A stretch of 64,000 nt of DNA, taken from positions 1 through 64,000 of the forward strand of contig JAKSRR010000001.1 in assembly GCA_024403455.1 (NCBI GenBank). The letters are read 5' to 3'. A model generated the notes under the pieces. The model had not been told where the DNA came from and searched no databases. It saw nothing but the letters and a program-made list of their open reading frames with translations. Each line of letters starts with the position of its first letter. Position 1 is the first letter of the stretch. The position numbers and the translations under genes were made by a program. The DNA is from Lachnospiraceae bacterium (GTDB lineage Bacteria; Bacillota; Clostridia; Lachnospirales; Lachnospiraceae). Positions 54,521-63,417 of the stretch are shown piece by piece.

Positions 54521-54563
54521 CCCTTTTTACAAAGAATATTTATAAATTTTGCTTAGCATCATT

Positions 54564-54593
54564 TTGCCATCTCTGGGCCTGTTCCCTTATAAT
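54564..54593 (+). promoter_or_regulatory. Sigma-A promoter of the plus-strand CgeB-like gene
   Basis: TTGCCA (54564-54569), 18 bp, TATAAT (54588-54593) on the plus strand, about 70 bp before the ATG. It is directly back-to-back with the FliA-type sites on the other strand. Confidence 0.6.
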
Positions 54594-54662
54594 AAACATA
54601 TCGGCAGATTTATGCAAATATTAACAGCTTTATAAAAGTTTACATAAAACAAGGGAATTGCT

Positions 54663-55838
54663 ATGGAAATTCTATATTATCGTTATGGCAGCATCTGTGA
54701 ACCAGCTACCATAAAATGTTTCGAAAAGATGGGGATTACTGTGTTAGAAGACACCGCACAGATTACCAAGAAGAATGTTTCTCCGCAGGAAATCGTCGAA
54801 AATGTTTCTGATACCTTAAAAAAGCATCACCCTCTTTTTGTTTTCTCCATTAATTATTTTCCGGTCCTTTCCAAGGTCTGCAACCTCTTCCAGATTCCTT
54901 ATGTATGCTGGACAGTAGATGCCCCCGTTCTGGAACTTTTCTCAGAAGCTCTGGCACTTCCCTGTAACCGCGTATTTCTTTTCGATAGAGCTCAGTATGA
55001 ATATTTCAGCAAGCGTGCACCAGGGAACTGCTTTTATCTCCCACTTGCTACTGATGTATCCCTATGGAATCAGACCACCAGTTCTGCCTCCCTAGCGAAT
55101 TTATCAAAGTTCACATCCGACATATCCTTTGTAGGTTCTCTCTATACCGAAAAAGATCCTTTCGCAAAAATAAAAGGGCTCTCACAGCATGCCCTCGGCT
55201 TTGCCGATGGACTCCTCGCTGCCCAAAAAGCGGTCTATGGTTACAACTTCCTTGAAGAAAGTCTGACACCCGAAATCATCGATGAGTTTGGTAAGGTTGT
55301 CCCTGATATGTATCGGGATGATTACCACCCTTCTCCTTCCTATGTTTTGGCACATACCATTTTGGGTTATCATTTGGCTGCTATAGAACGAGAAGAAACC
55401 CTTAATCTGCTTGGTTCCACATACAACGTAAGTCTATATACACGCAGTGACACTTCCCCGCTACAGGGCATAACAAACAAGGGCGGGGCTAAGACCTTAA
55501 CCGAGATGCCTCTCATTTTTCATCAGAGCAAAATCAATTTAAACATGACCATTCGCCCCATCCAGACTGGACTTCCTCAGCGTATTTTTGACATCTGCGG
55601 CTGCGGTGGTTTTCTAATGACAAATTATCAGAGTGAGCTTCCCGAATATTATGAGCTTGGAAAAGAGGTAATTGCATTTACGTCTTTGGAAGAGCTTCAC
55701 GAACTATGCGGATATTTCCTCACTCATGAAGAGGAGCGGGCTAAAATCGCTCAGGCTGGATACGAAAGAACAAAAAATGAGCACACCTATGAAAAACGGA
55801 TCACCGAAATGATCCGTCTTGTTAATACAAGTATTTAG
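54663..55838 (+). CDS. CgeB-like glycosyltransferase
   Basis: 391 aa. The N-terminal domain (FSINYFPVLSKVCNLFQIPY, CWTVDAPVLELFSEAL) and C-terminal GT-B part (LNMTIRPIQTGLPQRIFDIC, GCGGFLMTNYQSELPEYYEL) match the protein at 40673-41845. It is divergent from flgM and is expressed separately. Probably a sugar transferase in flagellin glycosylation. Confidence 0.82.
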   Translation: MEILYYRYGSICEPATIKCFEKMGITVLEDTAQITKKNVSPQEIVENVSDTLKKHHPLFVFSINYFPVLSKVCNLFQIPYVCWTVDAPVLELFSEALALPCNRVFLFDRAQYEYFSKRAPGNCFYLPLATDVSLWNQTTSSASLANLSKFTSDISFVGSLYTEKDPFAKIKGLSQHALGFADGLLAAQKAVYGYNFLEESLTPEIIDEFGKVVPDMYRDDYHPSPSYVLAHTILGYHLAAIEREETLNLLGSTYNVSLYTRSDTSPLQGITNKGGAKTLTEMPLIFHQSKINLNMTIRPIQTGLPQRIFDICGCGGFLMTNYQSELPEYYELGKEVIAFTSLEELHELCGYFLTHEEERAKIAQAGYERTKNEHTYEKRITEMIRLVNTSI

Positions 55839-55874
55839 TAATACAAATTCCTTTAAAACTGATTAATAGTCAAA

Positions 55875-57203
55875 CTATTCCTCCTGCAGCATGGCAATGG
55901 TACACAGAAGCACTTCTTCTAGTTTCTCATCCATTAATTTTTCTACCATTTCCACAACCAAAACGTCTGTATTTCTTACATCTTCACCAATCTCTGTATT
56001 GGCAATATTCGTAGTACATTCCATAGAGAGATATGCAAAATCCTTTTCCAAATACTCGCGCATAAATAATCTAAAGGAGTCTCCTAAAATCGTCAGTCTA
56101 AGCGGTGTTTCCCCTTCCGAATGGCTTCGATAAATACCTTCCCCCTGGGTTTCTCCTTCGCTTTCAAGAATCTGCACGTCTGGCTTATAGTTTACATAAT
56201 AATTAACATCTTCCCCCATATCACCATCTTCATATCCAGCCATTAGCATGAGGTCACCATACGTTTTCACCGTGGGAACAACCGCTAAATCCTCAAGTGG
56301 AATCTGATTAGGAACTATCGCCGTACCAAGCTGTCTATACAATGCTAACGTACCTAAATAGCCTCCCACCGGTGTATAATGGGTATCCAATCTAAAATAG
56401 GTTTGGTACTGCTGCTTACCATAATATAAATCATCTCTGGGATATACCACCTCTAAAGTGGAATTCTCTCTCAAATAGTCCACAAAACGGTCAATCCGTC
56501 GGTAGCTATCCACAATCTCATAACTGGGCATATATTCAGAATAAATCTGTGCTTTATTAGGATAGAACAGGTATACCAGACGAATTCCTTTCGCATCACA
56601 CAAATCCTGTAGCTGTTGCATTAATGCCATGTAGCGATCCATGGTTCCCTGCTCCCACTGGTACTCACCAGTATAATCTACCACTGTATTGAAGGGTGCA
56701 AAAAAGAGCCATCCGTCTCGTCCAGTAATGACTGTATCGTTAACAACATAGGGCGCAAAATAGGGAAGTTTGCTTATTTCCTGCATTTGCTGTTTTGCCG
56801 ATTCTGAGTGATGTTCTCCCTCTGCAATAGATTCCATTCGCATATTATGAAGTTTCGGAAGAACATTTCTTACATAAAAGCCGTCCAGTACAGCGCTCCA
56901 TTTTCTATTTAGTGCTAATAATTGTGACCGGAAAGGCACACGATCATTATAGCAATCCTCCAGTTCCGTCGTAATGGTTGCAATGGTAGCAGTCCCAGAA
57001 AGTCTGTTTAAATTACGATTTTCCCCACTATCCATGTGAACCCACGCATCCAATGATGCATTCCCTTTCGCCGCAAGATTCAGACCTCCCCATGCAATCC
57101 ATGGAAGAATAAATAAAGATGCAAACAAAACGATGGAAACCACCATAAATTTCCTCGGAGGTGCTTTATATTCTGTTGTTTCTTCTATCTTATTATCTTT
57201 CAT
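55875..57203 (-). CDS. AlgX/AlgJ-like membrane-anchored O-acetylation protein
   Basis: 442 aa. One transmembrane anchor (about 19-40) precedes a SGNH-like extracellular domain. LDTHYTPVGGYLG gives the DxH pair, and TILGDSF the GDS serine motif, of the AlgJ/AlgX/DHHW family. It follows the MBOAT gene (85-bp gap), the usual two-component system in which MBOAT moves acetyl groups across the membrane and the SGNH-like protein hands them to a polysaccharide. Confidence 0.82.
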   Translation of the reverse strand: MKDNKIEETTEYKAPPRKFMVVSIVLFASLFILPWIAWGGLNLAAKGNASLDAWVHMDSGENRNLNRLSGTATIATITTELEDCYNDRVPFRSQLLALNRKWSAVLDGFYVRNVLPKLHNMRMESIAEGEHHSESAKQQMQEISKLPYFAPYVVNDTVITGRDGWLFFAPFNTVVDYTGEYQWEQGTMDRYMALMQQLQDLCDAKGIRLVYLFYPNKAQIYSEYMPSYEIVDSYRRIDRFVDYLRENSTLEVVYPRDDLYYGKQQYQTYFRLDTHYTPVGGYLGTLALYRQLGTAIVPNQIPLEDLAVVPTVKTYGDLMLMAGYEDGDMGEDVNYYVNYKPDVQILESEGETQGEGIYRSHSEGETPLRLTILGDSFRLFMREYLEKDFAYLSMECTTNIANTEIGEDVRNTDVLVVEMVEKLMDEKLEEVLLCTIAMLQEE

Positions 57204-57288
57204 ATGTTATCTCTCACATACCACACAAGGAAGCAAAGCGCTTACCTGATATACTTACCCCGCGCTCGCTGATTTTCTCAGCTCGTAC

Positions 57289-58776
57289 CTAGAATCTAAA
57301 ATACAGGAATGGATTAAAGGAGCCACACACTAGTACAAAAATGCTGTAGGCTACTAGTACAAGCTGCAATGTAACATCCAATACCTGAACGGCACGGTTT
57401 TGCGCTGCTCTCTTCCAAATTTTTGCAAGAGGTCTTTGCACCACACCACAGAACAATACGCCAAAAATTAATGCTACAATCAGTTCCATGTTTAATACTG
57501 TCGCAAAGGAATATTTTGCTTCGCTATGGCTAAACATCTGTCCCAGGTAAAATTTTGCATCTGCAAAATTATCTGCTCTAAAGAATACAAGGCTGACGCA
57601 GAAATTGAAAAATACCCATATAACATTCAGCGGCTTTACCGGATTCTTATCTAGGATTTTTCCGAACCACAAACGTTCCAAAACCAATAGAATTCCATGA
57701 TACATACCCCATGCTATGAAAGTAAAGTTTGCACCATGCCACATACCAGTCAGAAGAAATACCAGAAGAAGATTTATATAGGTTCTGACCTTTCCTTTTC
57801 GATTGCCGCCAAGCGGTATATACACATACTCCGTAAACCATGTATTTAAGGAAATATGCCATCTGCGCCACAAATCACGAATCGAGGTCGCTGTAAACGG
57901 ATAATTGAAATTCTCCTGAAAATGGAATCCCAGCATCCGTCCAATACCAATGGCCATATCAGAATATCCCGAAAAATCATAATATATCTGCAATGCATAT
58001 ACAAAGATGCCAAACCAGGCCATGGCCGGCCCTAGAGAATTAAAATCCAGGCTCCATATCAAAACAGATGCTTTTCCAAAAGTATTAGCAAGCAGCACCT
58101 TCTTCGCAAGACCATAGGCAAATCGCTTTTGTCCAGAGAAAAACAATTCCAAAGACTCTTTACGCTCATTAATGTCTTTGGCCACCTCATTATACTTAAC
58201 AATAGGACCAGCAATCAGCTGCGGAAACAACGCAACATACAAGCCAAAATATAATATATTTTTCTGTAGCGGTGCTTTCCCCCTATAAACGTCAATGACA
58301 TAACTCATAGACTGAAAAGTGAAGAAAGAAATACCAATGGGGAGCACCACTTCTTTTACCAGAATGGCTCCTGTTCTGGTCATGCGTGACATATGGGCAA
58401 TGATACTATGAAGACTGCTGCCTTCTTCCGTTATCGCTTCAATCACCAATATGAACATATTGAAATATTTAAAATAGAATAATAGTAGCAGGTTCAGTAC
58501 CACCGCAATGGCTACCGTCATCTTCCGCTGCCCTTTAGAAGAACACTTCTCTTCTAGAATCCTGCCTGCCGTGTAATTTAGCAAAATGGATCCCACCATA
58601 ATGAACACATAATAAATACCACCCCAAGCATAAAATGCCAGGCTGGCAACTAGCAAAAAGATATTCTTTACACAAATCTTTTTTTCATTTGTAAGTGGAA
58701 GAAGTCCTAGCAGGAAGTTTCCCCCGATCACAATCGGAAAAAACAACCACAGGAACAACATGGATGAAAATACCAC
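57289..58776 (-). CDS. MBOAT-family O-acyltransferase (AlgI/DltB-like)
   Basis: 495 aa, about ten to twelve membrane helices. The family signatures are intact: RDLWRRWHISLNTWFTEYVY with IPLGGNRKG, and LTGMWHGANFTFIAWGMYHG with the conserved His. It moves acyl groups, usually acetyl, from cytoplasmic CoA to the outside. Partner is the AlgX-like protein downstream. The glycan acceptor is not known. Confidence 0.93.
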   Translation of the reverse strand: MVFSSMLFLWLFFPIVIGGNFLLGLLPLTNEKKICVKNIFLLVASLAFYAWGGIYYVFIMVGSILLNYTAGRILEEKCSSKGQRKMTVAIAVVLNLLLLFYFKYFNMFILVIEAITEEGSSLHSIIAHMSRMTRTGAILVKEVVLPIGISFFTFQSMSYVIDVYRGKAPLQKNILYFGLYVALFPQLIAGPIVKYNEVAKDINERKESLELFFSGQKRFAYGLAKKVLLANTFGKASVLIWSLDFNSLGPAMAWFGIFVYALQIYYDFSGYSDMAIGIGRMLGFHFQENFNYPFTATSIRDLWRRWHISLNTWFTEYVYIPLGGNRKGKVRTYINLLLVFLLTGMWHGANFTFIAWGMYHGILLVLERLWFGKILDKNPVKPLNVIWVFFNFCVSLVFFRADNFADAKFYLGQMFSHSEAKYSFATVLNMELIVALIFGVLFCGVVQRPLAKIWKRAAQNRAVQVLDVTLQLVLVAYSIFVLVCGSFNPFLYFRF

Positions 58777-58804
58777 TTCTGTTTCCTCATTCGTTATTAT
58801 AATT

Positions 58805-58890
58805 GGTATACTCGCAACCGCTTCGCTTGTTGCTCGTTAATACAATGGGTATACTCGCAACTGCTTCGCTTGTTGCTCGTTAATGTAATG
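58805..58890. repeat. Tandem 43-bp direct repeat
   Basis: Two copies (58805-58847 and 58848-58890) differ at 3 of 43 positions. Each contains a GCAAC / GTTGC inverted pair around CGCTTCGCTT. Situated between the MBOAT and RsmJ-like genes. Confidence 0.85.
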
Positions 58891-58921
58891 TATTGTCGCT
58901 TTGCGACAACACATTACATTA
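58881..58921. repeat. 19-bp-arm palindrome
   Basis: TAATGTAATGT(A)TTGTCGC, loop TTT, and its complement with one mismatch. It partly overlaps the second 43-bp repeat. No T-run follows, so it is not a standard terminator. Confidence 0.8.
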
Positions 58922-58939
58922 TACTACAAAGCTCCTATC

Positions 58940-59755
58940 CTATAAAACCAGACAATCATAGCGTACCGTCTTCCCAGAAATGCTATAACTTGGTTTGCGT
59001 CCCGCTAAAAATGGTCCCTTTGCGGGTCTTTTGATAATAATACGCTCCGGTCTCGCTTCTATAGCTGCCGTTAGCAGTTTTTCTTCCTCTGCGCAGGGAT
59101 CTTCCAGCTGATGAATCATCTGAAACTTCTTCTTTACTAATCCCGACTTATTTCTTCCAGGAAACATGGGATCAAGGTAAATCATATCTGGTTTCCATTC
59201 TTCCTGATGATTTGCTATAGCATGCAGAATCTGAATGCTATCTCCTTCACATACCTGCATTCTGCCCGCAATCTCCTGCAGTGCCTCCTCCTGCCTCGCT
59301 CGCCTTAATGCATCCTGTAGGAGCAGTGCAATCACTGGATCTCGTTCAACCATTCGAACTTCATGGCCAGCGGCCGCTAGGAGCAGGGAATCCTCTCCCA
59401 ATCCCGCTGTCGCATCCAAAACCCGCAGTGGACATAGGACACCTTTTCTCTTCGTTGCCTTCACTAACATCTCACCCATGAGATTGTTGGGCTTTAATCT
59501 GGGAAGCATTTTAGAGAGATCACCTTTCATATGCTGTCCTGCCCCAGACAGTCTGATTCCCGCCTTCGCAAAAATAAGCACCAGATCTTCTTCCTTTTGT
59601 GCCTCCGCTGCAATAATAGGTATATTCTCTTTTCTTGAGAAGGCAAGGGCTTCCTCTTGCATCTCGCCGTCTTCTATAATGATTTTTAGACTCTGTTCAG
59701 CCACTACATGCTCCCACAAACACCTTCTAATATCATTCCAAACTTCTGCCAACAC
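58940..59755 (-). CDS. RsmJ-like class I SAM-dependent methyltransferase
   Basis: 271 aa with GTG start at 59755 (start uncertain, weak site). LDATAGLGEDSLLLAAAGHE is the SAM motif; MVERDPVIALLLQDALRRA, YLDPMFPGRNKSGLVKKKF and the RYDCLVL end match RsmJ, which methylates N2 of G1516 in 16S rRNA in E. coli. It lies 5 bp after the deacetylase gene. A tRNA or rRNA base is the likely target; a full check would compare the catalytic motif. Confidence 0.8.
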   Translation of the reverse strand: MLAEVWNDIRRCLWEHVVAEQSLKIIIEDGEMQEEALAFSRKENIPIIAAEAQKEEDLVLIFAKAGIRLSGAGQHMKGDLSKMLPRLKPNNLMGEMLVKATKRKGVLCPLRVLDATAGLGEDSLLLAAAGHEVRMVERDPVIALLLQDALRRARQEEALQEIAGRMQVCEGDSIQILHAIANHQEEWKPDMIYLDPMFPGRNKSGLVKKKFQMIHQLEDPCAEEEKLLTAAIEARPERIIIKRPAKGPFLAGRKPSYSISGKTVRYDCLVL

Positions 59756-59760
59756 CCACG

Positions 59761-60447
59761 CTATAGTAGAACTTCCTGATTCGTACCATAGAACAGGTCT
59801 TTATTCCCTGCCAGTTTTTCACAGATCCGTTCGATGTGATCCCAGTTTTCTTTTCCTTCAAATTCATAGCTGTGCCCCCATATATAAAGAAGCCTTGGCG
59901 TCTGGGTTTCTTCCATCAAAAATCGGTCAATTAGGGAAAATATCTGTTCCTGGTCATGATGGCAGGTCGGTCTGAAATTTTTTAAATCTACTGGCACCGA
60001 GAAATCTAGAGACTCCCACACACCTCTTCCGTAGCGAAGTCCAGCCCGCTCCATTAATTTTCCTACCATATCACTATAGGTTCCATAGGGGTGCGCCATA
60101 CCAACAGGTCTTTTCCCAAAGATTTCAGTGAGTCTGTCTGCATCCTCACTGATTTCCTTCCAGGCATCCTCTTCTAAGCATTTCGTTAAATCCGGGTGTG
60201 TCGAAGTGTGCACTGCAATTTCATGCCCTGCATAGATTTCTTTCGACTCCAAAAGATTCAGCCGATTTACTTTAATTTTATCCATATACACCCAGGAGCC
60301 ATTTTCTGCGTTTAATCCACTATTCAAATTAAAGGTGCATTTCATTCCATAGCGATCAAAAATTTCCACGAGCCGAATATCCTGCTCGTTTCCATCATCA
60401 TAACTAAACGTCACTGCCTTTTTGTATTTTTTTGTCCACTCCGGCAT
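59761..60447 (-). CDS. Polysaccharide deacetylase (CE4/NodB homology)
   Basis: 228 aa from the ATG at 60447 (AGAGGG site). TFSYDDGNEQD carries the catalytic and metal Asp, VHTSTHPDL the two metal His, and AHPYGTYSD the arginine-motif equivalent. There is no signal peptide or anchor, so it may be cytoplasmic, unlike typical peptidoglycan deacetylases. It is 5 bp from the RsmJ-like gene. Substrate unknown. Confidence 0.85.
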   Translation of the reverse strand: MPEWTKKYKKAVTFSYDDGNEQDIRLVEIFDRYGMKCTFNLNSGLNAENGSWVYMDKIKVNRLNLLESKEIYAGHEIAVHTSTHPDLTKCLEEDAWKEISEDADRLTEIFGKRPVGMAHPYGTYSDMVGKLMERAGLRYGRGVWESLDFSVPVDLKNFRPTCHHDQEQIFSLIDRFLMEETQTPRLLYIWGHSYEFEGKENWDHIERICEKLAGNKDLFYGTNQEVLL

Positions 60448-60517
60448 ATGTGTCCCTCTTTCGTAATCCTCACACAAAATATTACACTACCTGCTTTATT
60501 TCTACAGCATAGACGCA

Positions 60518-61990
60518 TTAACCATGGTCGGCCGCGCTATTTTGCAATCCTTTTCGAACCAATCTCTGCATCACTTTTTCAGGGTCCTGTGGAATGCCCT
60601 CTGGCTCTGCCTCTATAACGTCTGACACGGATGCGCCGCCACGTAGCATCAAAAGCGCACAACGAGCTGCAATTTCCGAAACAGTTTCTCTATCAATATT
60701 GGTTTCTGCCCCAAGAAGAACCACTACAAGGTCATGCTTCTGTCCCTCATACTCCGCTTCCAATAATGTTACCAGACAGGCTCCCGCTTTATTCGTTGTT
60801 CCCGTTTTTAGTCCCTTTGCTTCCGGAATATTATATAAGAGCGGATTGGTGTTTTTCACATACTGTCCTAAAGTAGGAAGGTTTGCCTCCCTTCGACTAG
60901 TGATTTCCCGAATCTGCGGATATTCCCGCAAGATGTAACCAGTTAGTGTAAACATATCAGCTGCTGACATGTGATTCTGTACTTTTCCTGGAATCAACTG
61001 CTCAGTGTATAAGGGGAGGCCATGGGCATTATAAAAGTACGCTGAGTCTAATCCAAGTTCTTTCGCTTTTTCGTTCATCCGTTTTGCAAATGCTTCTTCA
61101 CTTCCCGCCACATATACGGAAAGCATGTATCCACACTCGTTGCTGGAAGGGAGAAGTAGCCCCAAAAGCAGTTCCTCCAGAGGCACCTGCCACCCTGCCA
61201 TCATTGGAATAGTGCCATCTACACCTTTGGATATTTTTTCTGCCTCAGGTGTAATTGTCACGAAATCATTTGCGCCGATTTCCCCCTCACTAATTGCCTC
61301 CTGAACCAAAAGATAGGTCATTAATTTGGTGGTACTGGCAATGGCAAAGGCTTTTTCTGCATCGTAGGAAAGATAAATATCCCCCGTAGTAGCATCTCCA
61401 ATAACAAGTCCATTGACCCCCTGCAGATATCCTGATGCAACAATCTGCTCCGGCGTCACTGCAAAATCCTTTGTGGTATCAATATAAATAACATCTTCTC
61501 TAATATCCATGGAAAGATTTAGCATCATTGCAACATCAATTAAAGAATAAAAATAATCCAGACTACCATCTGGCATCCCTTTTTTCACTGAGTAATACTT
61601 TCGTTCCTCATCATTAATAAAAAGCTTGTGTCTGGCAACATCTACACGAAACGGATTTGCTATCTCTTCTTCTGGCCAAACATAGGCACTTCCCTGATGA
61701 TTGACACCTGTTCTCACGTGAATCTCACCATTATAACACTCCACTGCATAAGCCTTCGATGTTCCTACAAGAGTGGCTGCAATACTTTTTAACGGAACAT
61801 ACACATCGTGATCATAATAATAATCAAAGGTCATAATCGCCCCCATATCATGACCGTCCACTACTACATGACGATTGCATGGCATTTCAAAATCTGTGGC
61901 ATAGCTCTGCATTGGAAAGAGTAGTACAACAAAAACGATAGACATAAAAAAAGCAATCACTCTGCCACCCATTTTCTTCTTACTGGTCAT
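60518..61990 (-). CDS. D-alanyl-D-alanine carboxypeptidase (S11, low-molecular-mass PBP) with N-terminal beta domain
   Basis: 490 aa from the ATG at 61990 (GGGGAGGTG site); an upstream ATG has none. The signal peptide (VIAFFMSIVFVVLLFPMQSY) is followed by a copper-amine-oxidase-like N-terminal domain (about 30-165) and an S11 peptidase domain: STTKLMT (SxxK), SSNEC (SxN) and KTGTTNKAG. It removes the terminal D-Ala from peptidoglycan stem peptides. The start overlaps the preceding gene by 11 bp. Confidence 0.93.
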   Translation of the reverse strand: MTSKKKMGGRVIAFFMSIVFVVLLFPMQSYATDFEMPCNRHVVVDGHDMGAIMTFDYYYDHDVYVPLKSIAATLVGTSKAYAVECYNGEIHVRTGVNHQGSAYVWPEEEIANPFRVDVARHKLFINDEERKYYSVKKGMPDGSLDYFYSLIDVAMMLNLSMDIREDVIYIDTTKDFAVTPEQIVASGYLQGVNGLVIGDATTGDIYLSYDAEKAFAIASTTKLMTYLLVQEAISEGEIGANDFVTITPEAEKISKGVDGTIPMMAGWQVPLEELLLGLLLPSSNECGYMLSVYVAGSEEAFAKRMNEKAKELGLDSAYFYNAHGLPLYTEQLIPGKVQNHMSAADMFTLTGYILREYPQIREITSRREANLPTLGQYVKNTNPLLYNIPEAKGLKTGTTNKAGACLVTLLEAEYEGQKHDLVVVLLGAETNIDRETVSEIAARCALLMLRGGASVSDVIEAEPEGIPQDPEKVMQRLVRKGLQNSAADHG

Positions 61991-62522
61991 AGCGCACCTC
62001 CCCTTCATACTGCTGGCGGAGCTGTTCCGCAGTCGGCAGTAACGTCACCTGCGACTTTAAATACTCTTTCATGCTAATCCCGTAGCAATCCACCATTAGC
62101 CGATTTAAGGAGTCCGAGTCCACATTTCCCGTGTACCCTTCTGCCTGCAGGCGGTATGTCAATACACCTTCATATAATAGGAGAAATTTTTCTTCCGCTA
62201 ACTGCAGCGCTTTCTCCACTGAGCCTTCATCAAACTTTCTTTCGTATACGCCCCGCTCTTTGGTGGGTGTTTCCGTACAATCTATTTTCACTTCTGCCAT
62301 AGCTTCCTTAACGTTTGCATATGTAATACCATTTTCTTCTATTTGAGAAAGAAAGATATACGCATTCGCCGCCGCCTGTTCCGAAAGATCTACCTGTGTA
62401 TGAAGCACACGTTTTCTATCCTTCATCCAGAAAAACAAAAGAACAGCAATCACTGCAAGAAGCACAATAATCGCTGCAATTAATATCCTTTGAATCAGTT
62501 TTCTTTTCTGTTTTTTGGTCAT
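61980..62522 (-). CDS. Small membrane-anchored protein of unknown function
   Basis: 180 aa. A basic N-terminus and one transmembrane helix (about 12-33) precede an extracellular helical domain. Three-quarters resembles the N-terminal part of foldases of the SurA/PrsA kind in helix pattern, but no motif is certain. Its end overlaps the start of the carboxypeptidase gene, so the two are co-translated. Confidence 0.65.
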   Translation of the reverse strand: MTKKQKRKLIQRILIAAIIVLLAVIAVLLFFWMKDRKRVLHTQVDLSEQAAANAYIFLSQIEENGITYANVKEAMAEVKIDCTETPTKERGVYERKFDEGSVEKALQLAEEKFLLLYEGVLTYRLQAEGYTGNVDSDSLNRLMVDCYGISMKEYLKSQVTLLPTAEQLRQQYEGEVRYDQ

Positions 62523-62544
62523 AAATCCGTCTCTCCATACAGAA

Positions 62545-62573
62545 AAGTAGTGAGCAAAAAACGCTCACTACTT
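62545..62573 (-). terminator. Terminator of the lipoprotein gene
   Basis: AAGTAGTGAGC-gtttttt-GCTCACTACTT hairpin followed by TTCTG on the minus strand, about 50 bp past the stop. Confidence 0.75.
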
Positions 62574-62622
62574 CTTTCAATCCGTTACCGCAAATATTTT
62601 TCGCATGCAGCTATGCACCACG

Positions 62623-63231
62623 CTACTGTCCAATCACGCCTTCTGCAACAATCTTGGCACCAGGATACAATGTAGTCGCTGTATTCTGACACTCTTTCAA
62701 GATATCATCCGCACCAAACAAGGTTAATACATAGCTATCATTTAAACTCATAACGACTACTCTATCAGGAATTCCGCACATCCACATATTGTTCTGGGCG
62801 TTTTCTACATAAGCCTTTGCAAATGCCTCTTTATCCTCTGCATTTACAAGATGGAACACGCCTGCTGTAAAGGTATTCTGGTTCATGGCGTGTACCATGG
62901 ACGCACCATCATCTACCTTTGCAATCTGATCTTCTGGAACAAGCACAAGAAATTTGATTGCAGCAGATTCATCTTCGTCCGTTGCCGGGTCATCTGCAAC
63001 AAGCATAGCCCCTGGAACACCATCCGTCATGTTGGCATAATCGCCACCCATAATGCTAAACTTCTCTCCTTCATAATTATCCCAGATATTATTCATCGCT
63101 TCGATTGCAGAGCCAATGGAAACGGTTTCTTCCACTTCGTTTCCTACTGTATTATTAACATCTTTTCCACAGCCCATGGTCACCATACCCACCATTACGG
63201 CCATCATAATTCCCAAAACTCTCTTCTTCAT
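62623..63231 (-). CDS. Lipoprotein of unknown function
   Basis: 202 aa. MKKRVLGIMMAVMVGMVTMGC is a lipoprotein signal with the lipobox VTMGC. The mature part is an alpha/beta domain with FHLVNAEDKEAFAKAYVENA, resembling small lipoproteins of the DUF4358 type, but I cannot confirm this. GAGGT precedes the ATG by 8 nt. It is monocistronic. Confidence 0.65.
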   Translation of the reverse strand: MKKRVLGIMMAVMVGMVTMGCGKDVNNTVGNEVEETVSIGSAIEAMNNIWDNYEGEKFSIMGGDYANMTDGVPGAMLVADDPATDEDESAAIKFLVLVPEDQIAKVDDGASMVHAMNQNTFTAGVFHLVNAEDKEAFAKAYVENAQNNMWMCGIPDRVVVMSLNDSYVLTLFGADDILKECQNTATTLYPGAKIVAEGVIGQ

Positions 63232-63371
63232 AGTCTTTACCTCATTTCTTATATCAAAATTATATATCTATTTTAAAATTAACTCTCCCTGCATTTCTGC
63301 CCGTTTGTTAACATAATGCCCTCTTTATATAATTATTGCATAATAAAAAATAAATGCAAGAACTTTCCTAT

Positions 63372-63400
63372 GAAAAAAGGCCGGGAAACTCCCGGCCTTC
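63372..63400 (-). terminator. Terminator of the cell-wall-anchored protein gene
   Basis: AAGGCCGGG-agttt-CCCGGCCTT with a T6 run on the minus strand, about 18 bp past the stop. Confidence 0.92.
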
Positions 63401-63417
63401 AAATACTGATTATTCCT

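Noticed and set aside
59235-59975. 246-codon plus-strand open frame
   Set aside because: Antisense to the well-supported RsmJ-like and deacetylase genes; no ribosome site and no recognisable domain.
63232-63371. Small gene in the gap before the lipoprotein
   Set aside because: Only AT-rich leader and promoter-like sequence, no open frame with a start and ribosome site.
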